A stretch of 64,000 nt of DNA from NCBI RefSeq assembly GCF_005116445.1, contig NZ_SWBQ01000001.1:1116001-1180000 (forward strand), in the 5' to 3' direction. The stretch comes from Pedobacter frigoris (GTDB lineage Bacteria; Bacteroidota; Bacteroidia; Sphingobacteriales; Sphingobacteriaceae). Numbering within the stretch: position 1 is the first letter of the stretch; each line of letters opens with the position of its first letter. The notes beneath the pieces are model-generated. The model saw only the letters and a program-made list of their open reading frames with translations, was not told where the DNA came from and searched no databases. Positions 7,995 through 17,730 of the stretch are shown here, piece by piece. Both the position numbers and the translations under genes were made by a program.

Positions 7995-10900
7995 ATGGAA
8001 CAATCACAAGATAACCAAGGGTTATATGACCAGCGTTTTGAGCACGATGCATGCGGCATCGGATTTGTTGCCCATATCAAGGGAAGAAAGTCACAACAGA
8101 TCATTTCAGACGCCATAACCATTCTTGAAAATCTTGATCACCGCGGGGCTGTCGGAGCCGAAATCAATACCGGAGATGGTGCAGGTATCATGATTCAGAT
8201 ACCACATGAATTTTTGTATGATGAATGTCTTAAAATTGGATTTAGCCTGAATGAATCCGGAGACTACGGCGTTGGGATGCTTTTCCTACCCAAAGATGTG
8301 AAGGCAAGAGAAGAATGTAGGGAAATTATTTATCGTGCAGCAGAAAAACTAAACCTTGAAGTTCTTGGTTTTAGAAAAGTACAGACCAATACAGAAGGTA
8401 TTGGAGATATGGCTTTGTCTGTAGAGCCGGAAATGGAGCAGGTATTCATTGCCCGCCCTTATTCAGTTGCAGCAGGAGCTGATTTCGAACGTAAACTTTA
8501 CGTATTTAAAAATTATCTGTCTAAAACCATTAATACTACTGTAAAGGGTATTAACGGTGAGTTTTATATTGCATCCTTCTCATCAAGAACCATTGTATAT
8601 AAAGGTCAGCTGACTTCGTTGCAGGTAAGAACATATTTTACGGAATTGAGTGATAAACGTGTCGTTTCGGCCTTCGGCCTGATTCACTCACGTTTCGCAA
8701 CCAACACTTTCCCATCATGGAGGCTGGCTCAACCTTTCAGGTATATAGCCCATAATGGTGAGATTAATACGTTACAGGGAAATTTAAACTGGTTTAGAGC
8801 AGGTGTGAAATCATTTGCGTCGCCTTACTTTACTCCTGAAGAACTAAATATTTTGCTTCCTGTAATCGATGAGACTAACTCCGATTCAGGATGTCTTGAT
8901 AATGTAGTAGAATTGTTGCTGCATTCGGGACGTTCATTGCCGCACGTACTTATGATGCTGATTCCTGAGGCTTGGGATGGCAACGAAGATATGGATGAGC
9001 TAAAGAAGGCATTCTATAAGTTTCATGCTACATTAATGGAACCCTGGGACGGTCCAGCTGCAGTTTCTTTTACCGATGGAAACCTGATCGGTACGACACT
9101 AGATAGAAATGGGCTTCGTCCTCAGCGCTACGCAATCACAGAAGATGATCATGTAATCATGGCTTCAGAAGCTGGTGCGTTAGCTCTTGACCAGAGTAAA
9201 ATTATAGAAAAAGGCCGCCTCACTCCAGGTAAGATGTTTGTAGTGGATATGGAGCAGGGGCGTATTATATCTGATGCGGAGATTAAACAACAAGTTTGTG
9301 GTGATAAGCCATACTCAGACTGGATCAACAAATACCAGATCCGACTAGAAGAACTTCCTGAGCCAAGAGTAGTGTTCACAGGATTGTCGGAAGAATCTAT
9401 ATTCCGTTATCAGCAAGTATTTGGTTATACCAGAGAAGACGTGGATTTGGTATTGAAGCCAATGGCTTTAGAGGGCAAGGAAGCTATAGGCTCGATGGGA
9501 ACAGATATACCTTTGGCAGTACTTTCTCAGAAACCTCAGCATCTGTCTTCTTACTTCAAGCAATTGTTTGCCCAGGTAACCAATCCGCCAATTGACCCGA
9601 TAAGGGAAAAAGTGGTAATGAGTCTTGCGGGATTTATGGGTGCAAATGGAAATCTACTGGAGGAGACTGCAATGCAGTGCCATTGTGTGGGAATCAAGCA
9701 CCCGATTCTGACCAATGTGGAATTGGAAAAGTTAAGGAGCATAGATACGGGAGTGTTTCAGTCTAAGACTTTGCAAACCTACTTCAGGGCAGATGGTAAA
9801 CCAGGTTCCATGGAGAAAGCCATTGAACGACTTTGCCGCTATGCAGTAGACGCTGTTGAGGACGGTTTCCAGGTAATCATTTTGTCTGACCGGGCTCTGG
9901 ATTCAGAACATGCGGCGATACCGTCACTGCTTGCTGTGTCTGCAGTGCATCATCACCTGATCAGAAAAGGATACCGTGGTGCTGTAGGTATAGTGATAGA
10001 AGCGGGTGATGTTTGGGAAGTACATCACTTTGCAACGCTGATTGGTTTTGGCGCTACGGCAGTTAATCCTTATCTGGCGTTGGAGACTATTGGCGGATTT
10101 GGTAAAGAGTCAGGCATGACCACAGAGAAAATGGTGAACAACTACATTTACTCTATCAATGGCGGACTACTCAAGATCTTCTCAAAAATGGGTATTTCAA
10201 CACTACAATCGTATCATGGTGCCCAAATATTTGAAATCCTTGGTGTCAATAAGCCTGTAGTAGACAAATATTTTACCGGAGCAGTTTCCAGGATAGGAGG
10301 ACTTGGTCTTGATGAAATCGCAAGAGAAACTCTGATCAAGCACAACAGGATATTTAAATTGGCTACCCGCCCGGATGCGATATTGCCTACCGGTGGTAAC
10401 TATAAATGGAAACGTAAGGGGGAGCAGCATCTGTTTAATCCGCAAACCATTCATTTATTGCAAAACGCAACCCGTAAAAATGACTACAATACTTATAAGC
10501 AATATGCAAAACTGGTTAATGAGCAAACTTTGCAGGCTTACACCATCCGTGGCTTATTTGAGTTCAAATACAACCGTCCGGCTGTTCCGCTGGAAGAAGT
10601 AGAACCGATTGAAAACATTCTGAAGCGTTTTGCTACCGGAGCAATGTCTTTTGGTTCGATCTCTCACGAGGCACACTCTACATTGGCGATTGCAATGAAC
10701 CGCATTGGAGGAAGAAGCAATACCGGTGAAGGAGGAGAAGATGAATTGCGCTACGAACCATTGTCAAATGGTGACTCGATGCGTTCATCGATCAAACAAA
10801 TCGCCTCTGCTCGTTTTGGAGTAACCAGTTACTACTTAACCAATGCTGATGAGCTGCAGATTAAGATGGCTCAAGGCGCAAAACCAGGCGAAGGCGGACA

Positions 10901-12506
10901 ACTGCCCGGACATAAAGTCGACGACTGGATTGCGAAAGTGCGACATGCCACGCCGGGTGTAGGATTAATATCGCCACCTCCGCACCATGATATTTATTCC
11001 ATTGAAGATTTAGCACAGCTAATATTTGATTTGAAAAATGCAAACCGGGAAGCCCGTATCAACGTGAAACTGGTATCTAAAGCAGGTGTTGGAACCATCG
11101 CCGCCGGTGTTGCAAAGGCTCATGCTGATGTGATTTTAGTATCCGGTTTTGATGGAGGAACAGGTGCTTCACCATTGACTTCAATACAGCATGCAGGTTT
11201 GCCATGGGAACTGGGATTGGCAGAGGCACACCAGACATTGGTTAAGAACAGGTTGAGGAGCAGGGTAGTACTGCAAACAGATGGGCAACTTAAAACAGGT
11301 AAGGATATCGCTATTGCGACCTTATTAGGCGCTGAAGAATGGGGTGTTGCAACCGCTGCACTAGTAACAGCTGGATGTATCATGATGCGTAAGTGTCACC
11401 TAAATACTTGTCCGGTTGGTGTGGCTACTCAAGATCCTAACCTAAGAAAGCTGTTTACAGGAGAACCTGATCACGTAGTGAACTTGTTTTACTTCCTGGC
11501 TCAGGAATTAAGAGAAACTATGGCAGAACTTGGTTTCAGAAGCATTCAGGAAATGGTGGGTCAGGCAGATGCGTTGAGCGTTCGCCAGATTGATCAGTCA
11601 GACTGGAAACTAAAAGACCTTGACTTCTCTAAGATTTTATTCAAAGCTCCTGATAATGGCTTAAGTTTATACAATACAGAAACTCAGGATCATGGATTGA
11701 GCAATGTTCTTGATCACAAACTGATCGAAGCGGCGCAGCCGGCGTTGGCTACTAAGGAACCTATCTATAAAGAGTTTGCTGTAATGAATACGGACCGCGC
11801 CATCGGCACTATGCTTTCTAACGAAGTTTCTAAAATATATAAAAGCCAGGGTCTACCTGCTGATACGATCAACTTCAAGTTCAAGGGCTCTGCCGGACAA
11901 AGTTTCGGTGCATTTGCTGCTAAAGGCATCTCTCTGCACCTTGAAGGTGAGGCAAATGACTATGTAGGTAAAGGACTTTCGGGTGCCAGACTGGCAATCT
12001 ATCCTTTTGCCGCTAACAAATATGTTCCGGAGCAAAATATCATCATCGGTAACGTTGCCTTATACGGGGCTACTTCAGGTGAGTTGTTTGTCCGCGGACA
12101 GGCTGGTGAGCGATTTGCAGTGCGTAACTCTGGTGCTACAGCGGTTGTTGAGGGACTTGGAGATCACGGTTGTGAATACATGACCGGAGGTGAAGTGCTG
12201 GTTATTGGAGGTACAGGAAGCAATTTTGCTGCTGGTATGAGTGGCGGTGTGGCATGGATCTACGATGTAAACGGAGATTTTGCAAGTAAGTGTAATAAGG
12301 AGATGGTTGATCTTGATCCTTTGGATGAGCAGGACGAACTGCGCATCAACTTATTGCTGAAAAAGCATGCGCAACTTACGGAGAGCAGTGTGGCCAAGTT
12401 CCTGTTGAGCGACTGGGCTACTCAATCTTCACATTTTATCAAAGTATTCCCTAAGGAATACAAAGCAGTACTAATGAACAAAAGTAACAAACTGAAAATA
12501 TCTTAA
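7995..12506 (+). CDS. gltB: Glutamate synthase large subunit
   Basis: A 1503-residue protein of the usual GltB length. The N-terminal glutamine amidotransferase begins after a 19-residue propeptide, with Cys20 in HDACGIGF as nucleophile. The central linking domain follows, then the FMN-binding synthase domain with the GGRSNTGEGGED and GGTGASPL blocks. The [3Fe-4S] cysteines are C1128, C1134 and C1139 (CIMMRKCHLNTC). The C-terminal GxGxG helix domain holds SGGVAWIYD. It turns 2-oxoglutarate plus glutamine into two glutamates, taking electrons through GltD. gltD starts two bases after the stop, so this is a tight gltBD operon for ammonia assimilation with glutamine synthetase. Confidence 0.98.
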   Translation: MEQSQDNQGLYDQRFEHDACGIGFVAHIKGRKSQQIISDAITILENLDHRGAVGAEINTGDGAGIMIQIPHEFLYDECLKIGFSLNESGDYGVGMLFLPKDVKAREECREIIYRAAEKLNLEVLGFRKVQTNTEGIGDMALSVEPEMEQVFIARPYSVAAGADFERKLYVFKNYLSKTINTTVKGINGEFYIASFSSRTIVYKGQLTSLQVRTYFTELSDKRVVSAFGLIHSRFATNTFPSWRLAQPFRYIAHNGEINTLQGNLNWFRAGVKSFASPYFTPEELNILLPVIDETNSDSGCLDNVVELLLHSGRSLPHVLMMLIPEAWDGNEDMDELKKAFYKFHATLMEPWDGPAAVSFTDGNLIGTTLDRNGLRPQRYAITEDDHVIMASEAGALALDQSKIIEKGRLTPGKMFVVDMEQGRIISDAEIKQQVCGDKPYSDWINKYQIRLEELPEPRVVFTGLSEESIFRYQQVFGYTREDVDLVLKPMALEGKEAIGSMGTDIPLAVLSQKPQHLSSYFKQLFAQVTNPPIDPIREKVVMSLAGFMGANGNLLEETAMQCHCVGIKHPILTNVELEKLRSIDTGVFQSKTLQTYFRADGKPGSMEKAIERLCRYAVDAVEDGFQVIILSDRALDSEHAAIPSLLAVSAVHHHLIRKGYRGAVGIVIEAGDVWEVHHFATLIGFGATAVNPYLALETIGGFGKESGMTTEKMVNNYIYSINGGLLKIFSKMGISTLQSYHGAQIFEILGVNKPVVDKYFTGAVSRIGGLGLDEIARETLIKHNRIFKLATRPDAILPTGGNYKWKRKGEQHLFNPQTIHLLQNATRKNDYNTYKQYAKLVNEQTLQAYTIRGLFEFKYNRPAVPLEEVEPIENILKRFATGAMSFGSISHEAHSTLAIAMNRIGGRSNTGEGGEDELRYEPLSNGDSMRSSIKQIASARFGVTSYYLTNADELQIKMAQGAKPGEGGQLPGHKVDDWIAKVRHATPGVGLISPPPHHDIYSIEDLAQLIFDLKNANREARINVKLVSKAGVGTIAAGVAKAHADVILVSGFDGGTGASPLTSIQHAGLPWELGLAEAHQTLVKNRLRSRVVLQTDGQLKTGKDIAIATLLGAEEWGVATAALVTAGCIMMRKCHLNTCPVGVATQDPNLRKLFTGEPDHVVNLFYFLAQELRETMAELGFRSIQEMVGQADALSVRQIDQSDWKLKDLDFSKILFKAPDNGLSLYNTETQDHGLSNVLDHKLIEAAQPALATKEPIYKEFAVMNTDRAIGTMLSNEVSKIYKSQGLPADTINFKFKGSAGQSFGAFAAKGISLHLEGEANDYVGKGLSGARLAIYPFAANKYVPEQNIIIGNVALYGATSGELFVRGQAGERFAVRNSGATAVVEGLGDHGCEYMTGGEVLVIGGTGSNFAAGMSGGVAWIYDVNGDFASKCNKEMVDLDPLDEQDELRINLLLKKHAQLTESSVAKFLLSDWATQSSHFIKVFPKEYKAVLMNKSNKLKIS

Positions 12507-12508
12507 TC

Positions 12509-13975
12509 ATGGGAAAAGTAACTGGATTTTTAGAATATGAAAGAACTGCTCCTGGTAAAGAAGATGCAAAAGAGCGTTTAAAGCACTACAATGAATTTGT
12601 AGCTGAATTAGAGGAACAGGAAGTAAATAAACAGGCAGCAAGATGCATGGACTGCGGCGTACCATTCTGTCAGTCTGGTTGTCCGCTTGGAAATGTGATC
12701 CCTGAATTTAACGAAGCTGTATATAAAGGAGATTGGCAGCTGGCTTCAACTATTTTGTTGAGTACCAATAATTTTCCGGAATTTACTGGAAGGATTTGTC
12801 CTGCGCCTTGCGAATCAGCTTGTGTACTGGGTATCAATAAGTCGCCGATTTCAATTGAAGAGATTGAGAAACACATCATAGAAACGGCCTTCAACAAGGG
12901 ATATATTAAAGCAGAACCTCCTTTGATCCGCACCGGTAAAAAGGTAGCTGTAATCGGTTCAGGTCCGGCTGGCCTTGCTGCTGCTGCCCAGTTGAACAAA
13001 GCTGGTCATGAAGTGGTAGTTTACGAACGTGATGATACACCTGGAGGTTTATTAAACTATGGTATTCCCGATTTTAAACTGCAGAAAGATATAGTAACCA
13101 GACGTATTGCGCTGATGGAAAAAGAAGGCATAGTATTCAAATGCAACTCCAATGTTGGTGTTAATGTAGAATTGAATACCTTGCTGAGAGATTATCAGTC
13201 TATTGTACTTGCAGGTGGCTCTACCATTCCGCGTGACCTTCCTGCTACAGGAAGAGACGCCAAAGGAGTACATTTTGCAATGGACTTTTTGAAACAACAA
13301 AACAAGCGTGTTAAAAACTTTGCGGTTGTAGATGAAGCAATTCTGGCAACGGGTAAAGATGTAATTGTAATTGGTGGTGGAGATACTGGATCTGACTGTA
13401 TTGGAACTTCTAATCGTCAGGGTGCTAAATCCGTGACCCAGTTTGAGATCATGCCAATGCCTTCACAGTCACGCACACCAAATATGCCGTGGCCAACTTA
13501 TCCTATGCTTTTAAAAGTAACGTCTTCTCACGAAGAGGGATGCGAAAGAGGATGGGGAGTAAACACTAAGGAATTCATCAAAGATGAGAACGGCAATCTT
13601 AAAGCGGTAAAAGTAGTTGATGTAGAATGGGAAATTGATCCTTTTGGTCGCCCGGTAAATTTCCAGGAGAAAGCCGGCACAGAACGCGAGCTTCCTTGTC
13701 AGCTTGTACTATTGGCTATGGGTTTCCTTTATCCTCAGAAAGAAGGATTGCTGGAGAAACTAGGTATTGAACTGGACAATAGGGGTAATGTGAAAGCAGA
13801 GGAAGGTAAATACCAAACCAATATTGCCAAGATCTTTGCCGCCGGAGATATGCGTCGTGGGCAATCGTTGGTAGTATGGGCAATATCAGAAGGGCGTGAG
13901 GCAGCCAGAAAGGTAGATCAATACCTGATGGGGCACAGTAGTTTGCCTTCTAAGGATGGAATTCCTTACGCATAA
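12509..13975 (+). CDS. gltD: Glutamate synthase small subunit
   Basis: A 488-residue NAD(P)H-dependent subunit. The N-terminal part carries two cysteine groups for [4Fe-4S] clusters: CMDCGVPFCQSGCPLGN (about residues 46-62) and CPAPCESAC (about residues 97-105). A first Rossmann motif GSGPAGLAAA follows near residue 150 for FAD, and a second, GGGDTGSD near residue 290, for NAD(P)H. The C-terminal FAAGDMRRGQSLVVWAI block binds FAD. It feeds electrons to GltB in the cytoplasm. Translationally linked to gltB by two-base spacing; a hairpin terminator follows at 14003. Confidence 0.97.
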   Translation: MGKVTGFLEYERTAPGKEDAKERLKHYNEFVAELEEQEVNKQAARCMDCGVPFCQSGCPLGNVIPEFNEAVYKGDWQLASTILLSTNNFPEFTGRICPAPCESACVLGINKSPISIEEIEKHIIETAFNKGYIKAEPPLIRTGKKVAVIGSGPAGLAAAAQLNKAGHEVVVYERDDTPGGLLNYGIPDFKLQKDIVTRRIALMEKEGIVFKCNSNVGVNVELNTLLRDYQSIVLAGGSTIPRDLPATGRDAKGVHFAMDFLKQQNKRVKNFAVVDEAILATGKDVIVIGGGDTGSDCIGTSNRQGAKSVTQFEIMPMPSQSRTPNMPWPTYPMLLKVTSSHEEGCERGWGVNTKEFIKDENGNLKAVKVVDVEWEIDPFGRPVNFQEKAGTERELPCQLVLLAMGFLYPQKEGLLEKLGIELDNRGNVKAEEGKYQTNIAKIFAAGDMRRGQSLVVWAISEGREAARKVDQYLMGHSSLPSKDGIPYA

Positions 13976-14002
13976 TCAGGATTTTTAATTTTTCTATAAT
14001 TT

Positions 14003-14028
14003 AAGGCGCCGGAAATTTCCGACGCCTT
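14003..14028 (+). terminator. Terminator after gltBD
   Basis: AAGGCGcCGGAAA/TTTCCGaCGCCTT forms a stem with one mismatch, followed by TTTCTTTTT. It lies 28 bases after the gltD stop. Confidence 0.75.
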
Positions 14029-14056
14029 TCTTTTTGGGGTCCGTTTGCTATGCAGT

Positions 14057-14148
14057 CGGTGCTTCTCCGGTGCAACTACGGTGCTTCTGGGGTATTGCTT
14101 CGATCACGATTGAAGCAATACCCCAGATGGTACGGAGCAATACCCCAG
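14057..14148. repeat. Compound intergenic repeat: direct repeat, long inverted repeat and third partial copy
   Basis: CGGTGCTTCT occurs at 14057-14066 and 14079-14088. The second copy runs into CTGGGGTATTGCTTC (14087-14101), which is perfectly inverted at 14112-14126; allowing one wobble pair, the arms extend inward to 14104 and 14109. A third 13-base copy, AGCAATACCCCAG, sits at 14136-14148. The structure is more G/C-rich than its surroundings and has no reading frame. It resembles dispersed intergenic repeat families; whether other copies exist in the genome cannot be seen here. Confidence 0.75.
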
Positions 14149-14255
14149 GAGATACAAGCGCATAGCGAAAGCAGCTAGAATACATTCAAGGCAGTCTTAT
14201 AGAAAATCCAAATGCTTCCTAAGCCGATAATCGACATTGCGGATGGGGAAAGCTA

Positions 14256-15251
14256 TTAATGCAACAGCAAAGTATCGATGAATCCGTAATGCATTGTCTT
14301 TTTAGTCGCGTCAGGCATTTCATTGAAAGCCCTATAAGCCAGGTATGGCTTGTTTTTGTCAATGCCATTGAATAATTTTGATATTTCTTTTCTAATTTTC
14401 AGGTTTTCTGTTCTTAATGCTGAAGTATCTTTTATATTGATATTGGATAGATAACTAACTAAGACAAAAAACTGGGATTGTGTTTTTTCCGGGTTGATCC
14501 CAATAATCTGAGGCTTGGTGTCAACTTTGTCTACCATGACAGGGAACTTATAAGCCGTGTTGGCTTCCACTACTGCTTTTTCACCAAAATTCTTAATTTC
14601 ATCCGCTCTTTTATATTGCCAAACGACGGATGGGGTAAAACAAAGTTTGGCCATGTACATCAGGTTTGCTGCATCAACCAGTTCTTTGTTTTGGAACCGT
14701 TCCTTTGCTGTTTTATAATAGTCTGGAGCGGTCTTTCCTTCTATGCTATATTGGCCAAAGTAGAGGATGTTGATCTTCCATTCACTTCCGTATTTTCCGT
14801 AGATTGCAGTCACAAGCAGTTCATCACTTTGTCTCGTTGGGATCAACAATGAAACATACATTTCTTTATTTAAGGCGAGGAAATTTAGTGCGTAATCATT
14901 GTCTCCTGAGAGCCCTGATGGAATAAAAGCATTTTGACCTGTTGTTGTGCTTCTTACGAGATATTCATCTAGTACCCTGTAATCATTATTTTCCAGGAAG
15001 GGAGAAACCTGACTGATTAAATTACCTAATGCAGGTGCCTTCTCCAATAACTGATCGGATAGTAATGCTTTTACTCCAGCAGTGTCATTTTTTCTTAAAG
15101 CATCCATTAACCGGTCATTCAAGGCTTTGATTTCCTGCCGGGCCCGCTGATCAATGCTGCCATTTTTCCACATACCTGATGTCCCAAGCTTGCAGCCGGT
15201 AAGACTTATTGTAATTATTGAGAGAAGAGTTAAGGAGAGTCGTTTGATCAT
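14256..15251 (-). CDS. Lipoprotein of unknown function
   Basis: A 331-residue protein with a clear lipoprotein signal: positively charged start, hydrophobic core and SLTGC with Cys20. The mature part begins with a helix-rich segment, ALNDRLMDALRKNDTAGV, that looks like the start of an NTF2/SnoaL-like or DUF4440-like domain, but I cannot confirm a family. The rest has no motif I recognise. Repeated mention of a Tyr/Lys-rich KTAKERFQNKEL helix suggests a TPR-like hairpin near the middle. It is divergent from the GH92 gene and probably monocistronic. Confidence 0.7.
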   Translation of the reverse strand: MIKRLSLTLLSIITISLTGCKLGTSGMWKNGSIDQRARQEIKALNDRLMDALRKNDTAGVKALLSDQLLEKAPALGNLISQVSPFLENNDYRVLDEYLVRSTTTGQNAFIPSGLSGDNDYALNFLALNKEMYVSLLIPTRQSDELLVTAIYGKYGSEWKINILYFGQYSIEGKTAPDYYKTAKERFQNKELVDAANLMYMAKLCFTPSVVWQYKRADEIKNFGEKAVVEANTAYKFPVMVDKVDTKPQIIGINPEKTQSQFFVLVSYLSNINIKDTSALRTENLKIRKEISKLFNGIDKNKPYLAYRAFNEMPDATKKTMHYGFIDTLLLH

Positions 15252-15448
15252 GGTCTGGGCATTTAAAAGATTATTCAGCTAATTTGGTGAATATATTTGA
15301 GCAATGAAACAACATTAATTTTTCTGCTGGCAAACTAAAGCTAGGTTTAACGTGAAGTTGACGCCGCAGGTTTTCTTTTTTATAGATATACCCAATTACT
15401 CCTTTACAAGTGTCTTATAAAAAAGCCAAATATGCTTACCTTTATTTT

Positions 15449-17725
15449 ATGATCAAATTTAATTTCCCCAGACTTTTGTCAGCCTTAGTGGTATCGGCTT
15501 TTGTTCTGCCTGTTTTTGCTCAGCAACAGCTTAAAAAGCCATTAAGTTTAACTCAGTATGTAGATCCTTTGATCGGATCAGGTTTTCACGGACACGTATT
15601 TGTTGGTGCAAATGTTCCCTTCGGAGCGGTGCAACTAGGTCCGGTAAACATTTCTGAAGGTTGGGACTGGTGCTCGGGATATCATATCTCTGATACCACC
15701 ATTATCGGATTTTCCCATACTCACCTAAGCGGTACGGGAATTGGAGACTTGGGAGATGTGATGTTTATGCCAACGACTGGTCCATTGAAGCTGGGCAAAG
15801 GATCAGCAAAAGATCTGGAAGGTGGCTTTCTTTCGACTTTTAGCCGGAAGAACGAAATCGTTAAACCAGGTTATTATAAGGTAGATTTAAACAGGTATGG
15901 TATCAAAGCAGAGCTGACCACCAGTAAAAGGGTGGGGATGCATCGCTATACCTTCCCAGCCACTGATGCGGCTAACATCATCATCGATCTGAAACAGGGA
16001 ATTGGATGGGATGGGCCAATGGAAACTTATATAGAAAAGGTAGATGACCATACGATTGCAGGATATCGCTTTTCCAAGGGATGGGCGGTAGATCAAAGAA
16101 TTTACTTTACCGCTGTATTCTCTAAAGCCATTAAGAATTTTTCAGTCTATGACAGCATTACAGTAAAACCGGGTACTTCTCTCAAAGCCAGGAACGTTAA
16201 AGCGGCAATTACCTTTGCTACCGCTAAAAATGAGACCGTATTGGTTAAGGTGGGTATCTCTCCGGTGAGCATAGCGAATGCTGCATTGAATATTAAAACT
16301 GAGATTCCTGATTGGAATTTTGATCAGGTGGTTAAGAATGCAGATCAGCAATGGGATAAAGAACTGCAAAAAATCACTATAAAAGCAGATTCTTTATCTC
16401 AGCTTAAAAAGTTCTACACCGCCATGTACCATACGATGATTGCGCCGTCGATATTTGACGATATAAACGGCGAGTATTGGGGCACGGATAAAAAAGTTCA
16501 CCAAAAACAAGGTTTCAATAATTTAACTACATTCTCCCTTTGGGACACATATAGGGCCAATAATCCCTTATCAACTATCATTCATCCTGAGCATGTTAAT
16601 GATATGGTTAATTCTATGCTGGCAATCTACAAGCAGCAGGGCAGCTTGCCGGTATGGCACCTCATGGCTAATGAAACCAATTGCATGGTCGGCTATAGCG
16701 CTGTTCCTGTAATTGCTGATGCTATACTGAAAGGCTATAAGGGATTTGACACCAATCTAGCTTACGAGGCCATGAAAACAACTGCGATGCAGGATATCAG
16801 GGGAACTAATTTTGTCAAGAAACTAGGTTACATACCTGCAGATAGTACTGCTGAGTCCGTATCCATGGGACTTGAATATGCGATCGCAGACTGGAGCATT
16901 GCTCAGACAGCTAAAAATATGGGTAAGACCGCCGATTATGAATACTTCAGCAAGAGAGGGCAATACTATAAAAATTACTACAACAGCAAATCAGGCTTTA
17001 TGCAGGGACGCTTATCTGAAAATCAGTGGCGTACACCATATACCCCTTTTATATCCATCCATGAGCATGGTGATTTTACAGAAGGTAACGGATGGCAGTA
17101 TACTTTCCTGGTACCGCAGGATGTGAATGGTCTGGTGAGCCTGCTGGGGGGTGAAAGCAAGTTTGACATTAAACTGGATTCTTTGTTTATCGCCAAAGGT
17201 GATATGGGGGCTAAGGCTTCGAACGATATTTCTGGTTTGATTGGTCAGTATGCTCACGGCAATGAACCGAGTCACCATGTTACTTACCTCTATAACTATA
17301 TAGGTAAACCATGGAAAACAGCTGAAAAAGTGAGGTATATCCTCAATGATTTTTATACAGACAAGCCAGATGGTATCATCGGAAATGAAGATGTGGGCCA
17401 AATGTCGGCATGGTATGTCTTTTCTGCTCTTGGTTTTTACCAGGTGAGTCCGGCCGGTGGTGTATACGTTCTAGGTAGTCCAACGATAAACAGTGCTGAA
17501 ATTAAAGTAGCAGGAGGTAAGACTTTCAAGGTAACGGTCAAAAACAATTCTCCTGAAAACAAGTACATTCAGCAGGTGATTTTAAATGGTGTCAATTATA
17601 CAAAATCTTATATAAAACATCAGGATATTATTAAAGGCGGTACCATGACCATCGTCATGGGAAATAAACCATCATCTGTCTGGGGAGTTAAAACTGCCGA
17701 CAGACCATCTAATGCCAATAACTAA
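15449..17725 (+). CDS. GH92 family alpha-mannosidase
   Basis: A 758-residue secreted glycoside hydrolase family 92 enzyme. A signal peptide ends near PVFAQQQ. GH92 hallmarks: YVDPLIGSGFHGHVFVGANV near the start, WCSGYHISDTTIIGFSHTHL, the HEHGDFTEGNGWQY block, GNEPSHHVTYLYNY, and the C-terminal GNEDVGQMSAWYVFSALGFY. Members are Ca2+-dependent inverting exo-alpha-mannosidases acting on alpha-1,2, 1,3 or other mannose links in N-glycans or yeast mannan. The linkage here is undetermined. I chose the ATG at 15449, which starts the signal peptide; a GTG at 15410 would add 13 unlikely residues. It is the first gene of the locus and is followed by GH3 after five bases. Confidence 0.93.
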   Translation: MIKFNFPRLLSALVVSAFVLPVFAQQQLKKPLSLTQYVDPLIGSGFHGHVFVGANVPFGAVQLGPVNISEGWDWCSGYHISDTTIIGFSHTHLSGTGIGDLGDVMFMPTTGPLKLGKGSAKDLEGGFLSTFSRKNEIVKPGYYKVDLNRYGIKAELTTSKRVGMHRYTFPATDAANIIIDLKQGIGWDGPMETYIEKVDDHTIAGYRFSKGWAVDQRIYFTAVFSKAIKNFSVYDSITVKPGTSLKARNVKAAITFATAKNETVLVKVGISPVSIANAALNIKTEIPDWNFDQVVKNADQQWDKELQKITIKADSLSQLKKFYTAMYHTMIAPSIFDDINGEYWGTDKKVHQKQGFNNLTTFSLWDTYRANNPLSTIIHPEHVNDMVNSMLAIYKQQGSLPVWHLMANETNCMVGYSAVPVIADAILKGYKGFDTNLAYEAMKTTAMQDIRGTNFVKKLGYIPADSTAESVSMGLEYAIADWSIAQTAKNMGKTADYEYFSKRGQYYKNYYNSKSGFMQGRLSENQWRTPYTPFISIHEHGDFTEGNGWQYTFLVPQDVNGLVSLLGGESKFDIKLDSLFIAKGDMGAKASNDISGLIGQYAHGNEPSHHVTYLYNYIGKPWKTAEKVRYILNDFYTDKPDGIIGNEDVGQMSAWYVFSALGFYQVSPAGGVYVLGSPTINSAEIKVAGGKTFKVTVKNNSPENKYIQQVILNGVNYTKSYIKHQDIIKGGTMTIVMGNKPSSVWGVKTADRPSNANN

Positions 17726-17730
17726 AAATA

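Noticed and set aside
14057..14148. CRISPR array
   Set aside because: Repeats are inverted and irregularly spaced, with no regular spacers and no cas genes in the window.
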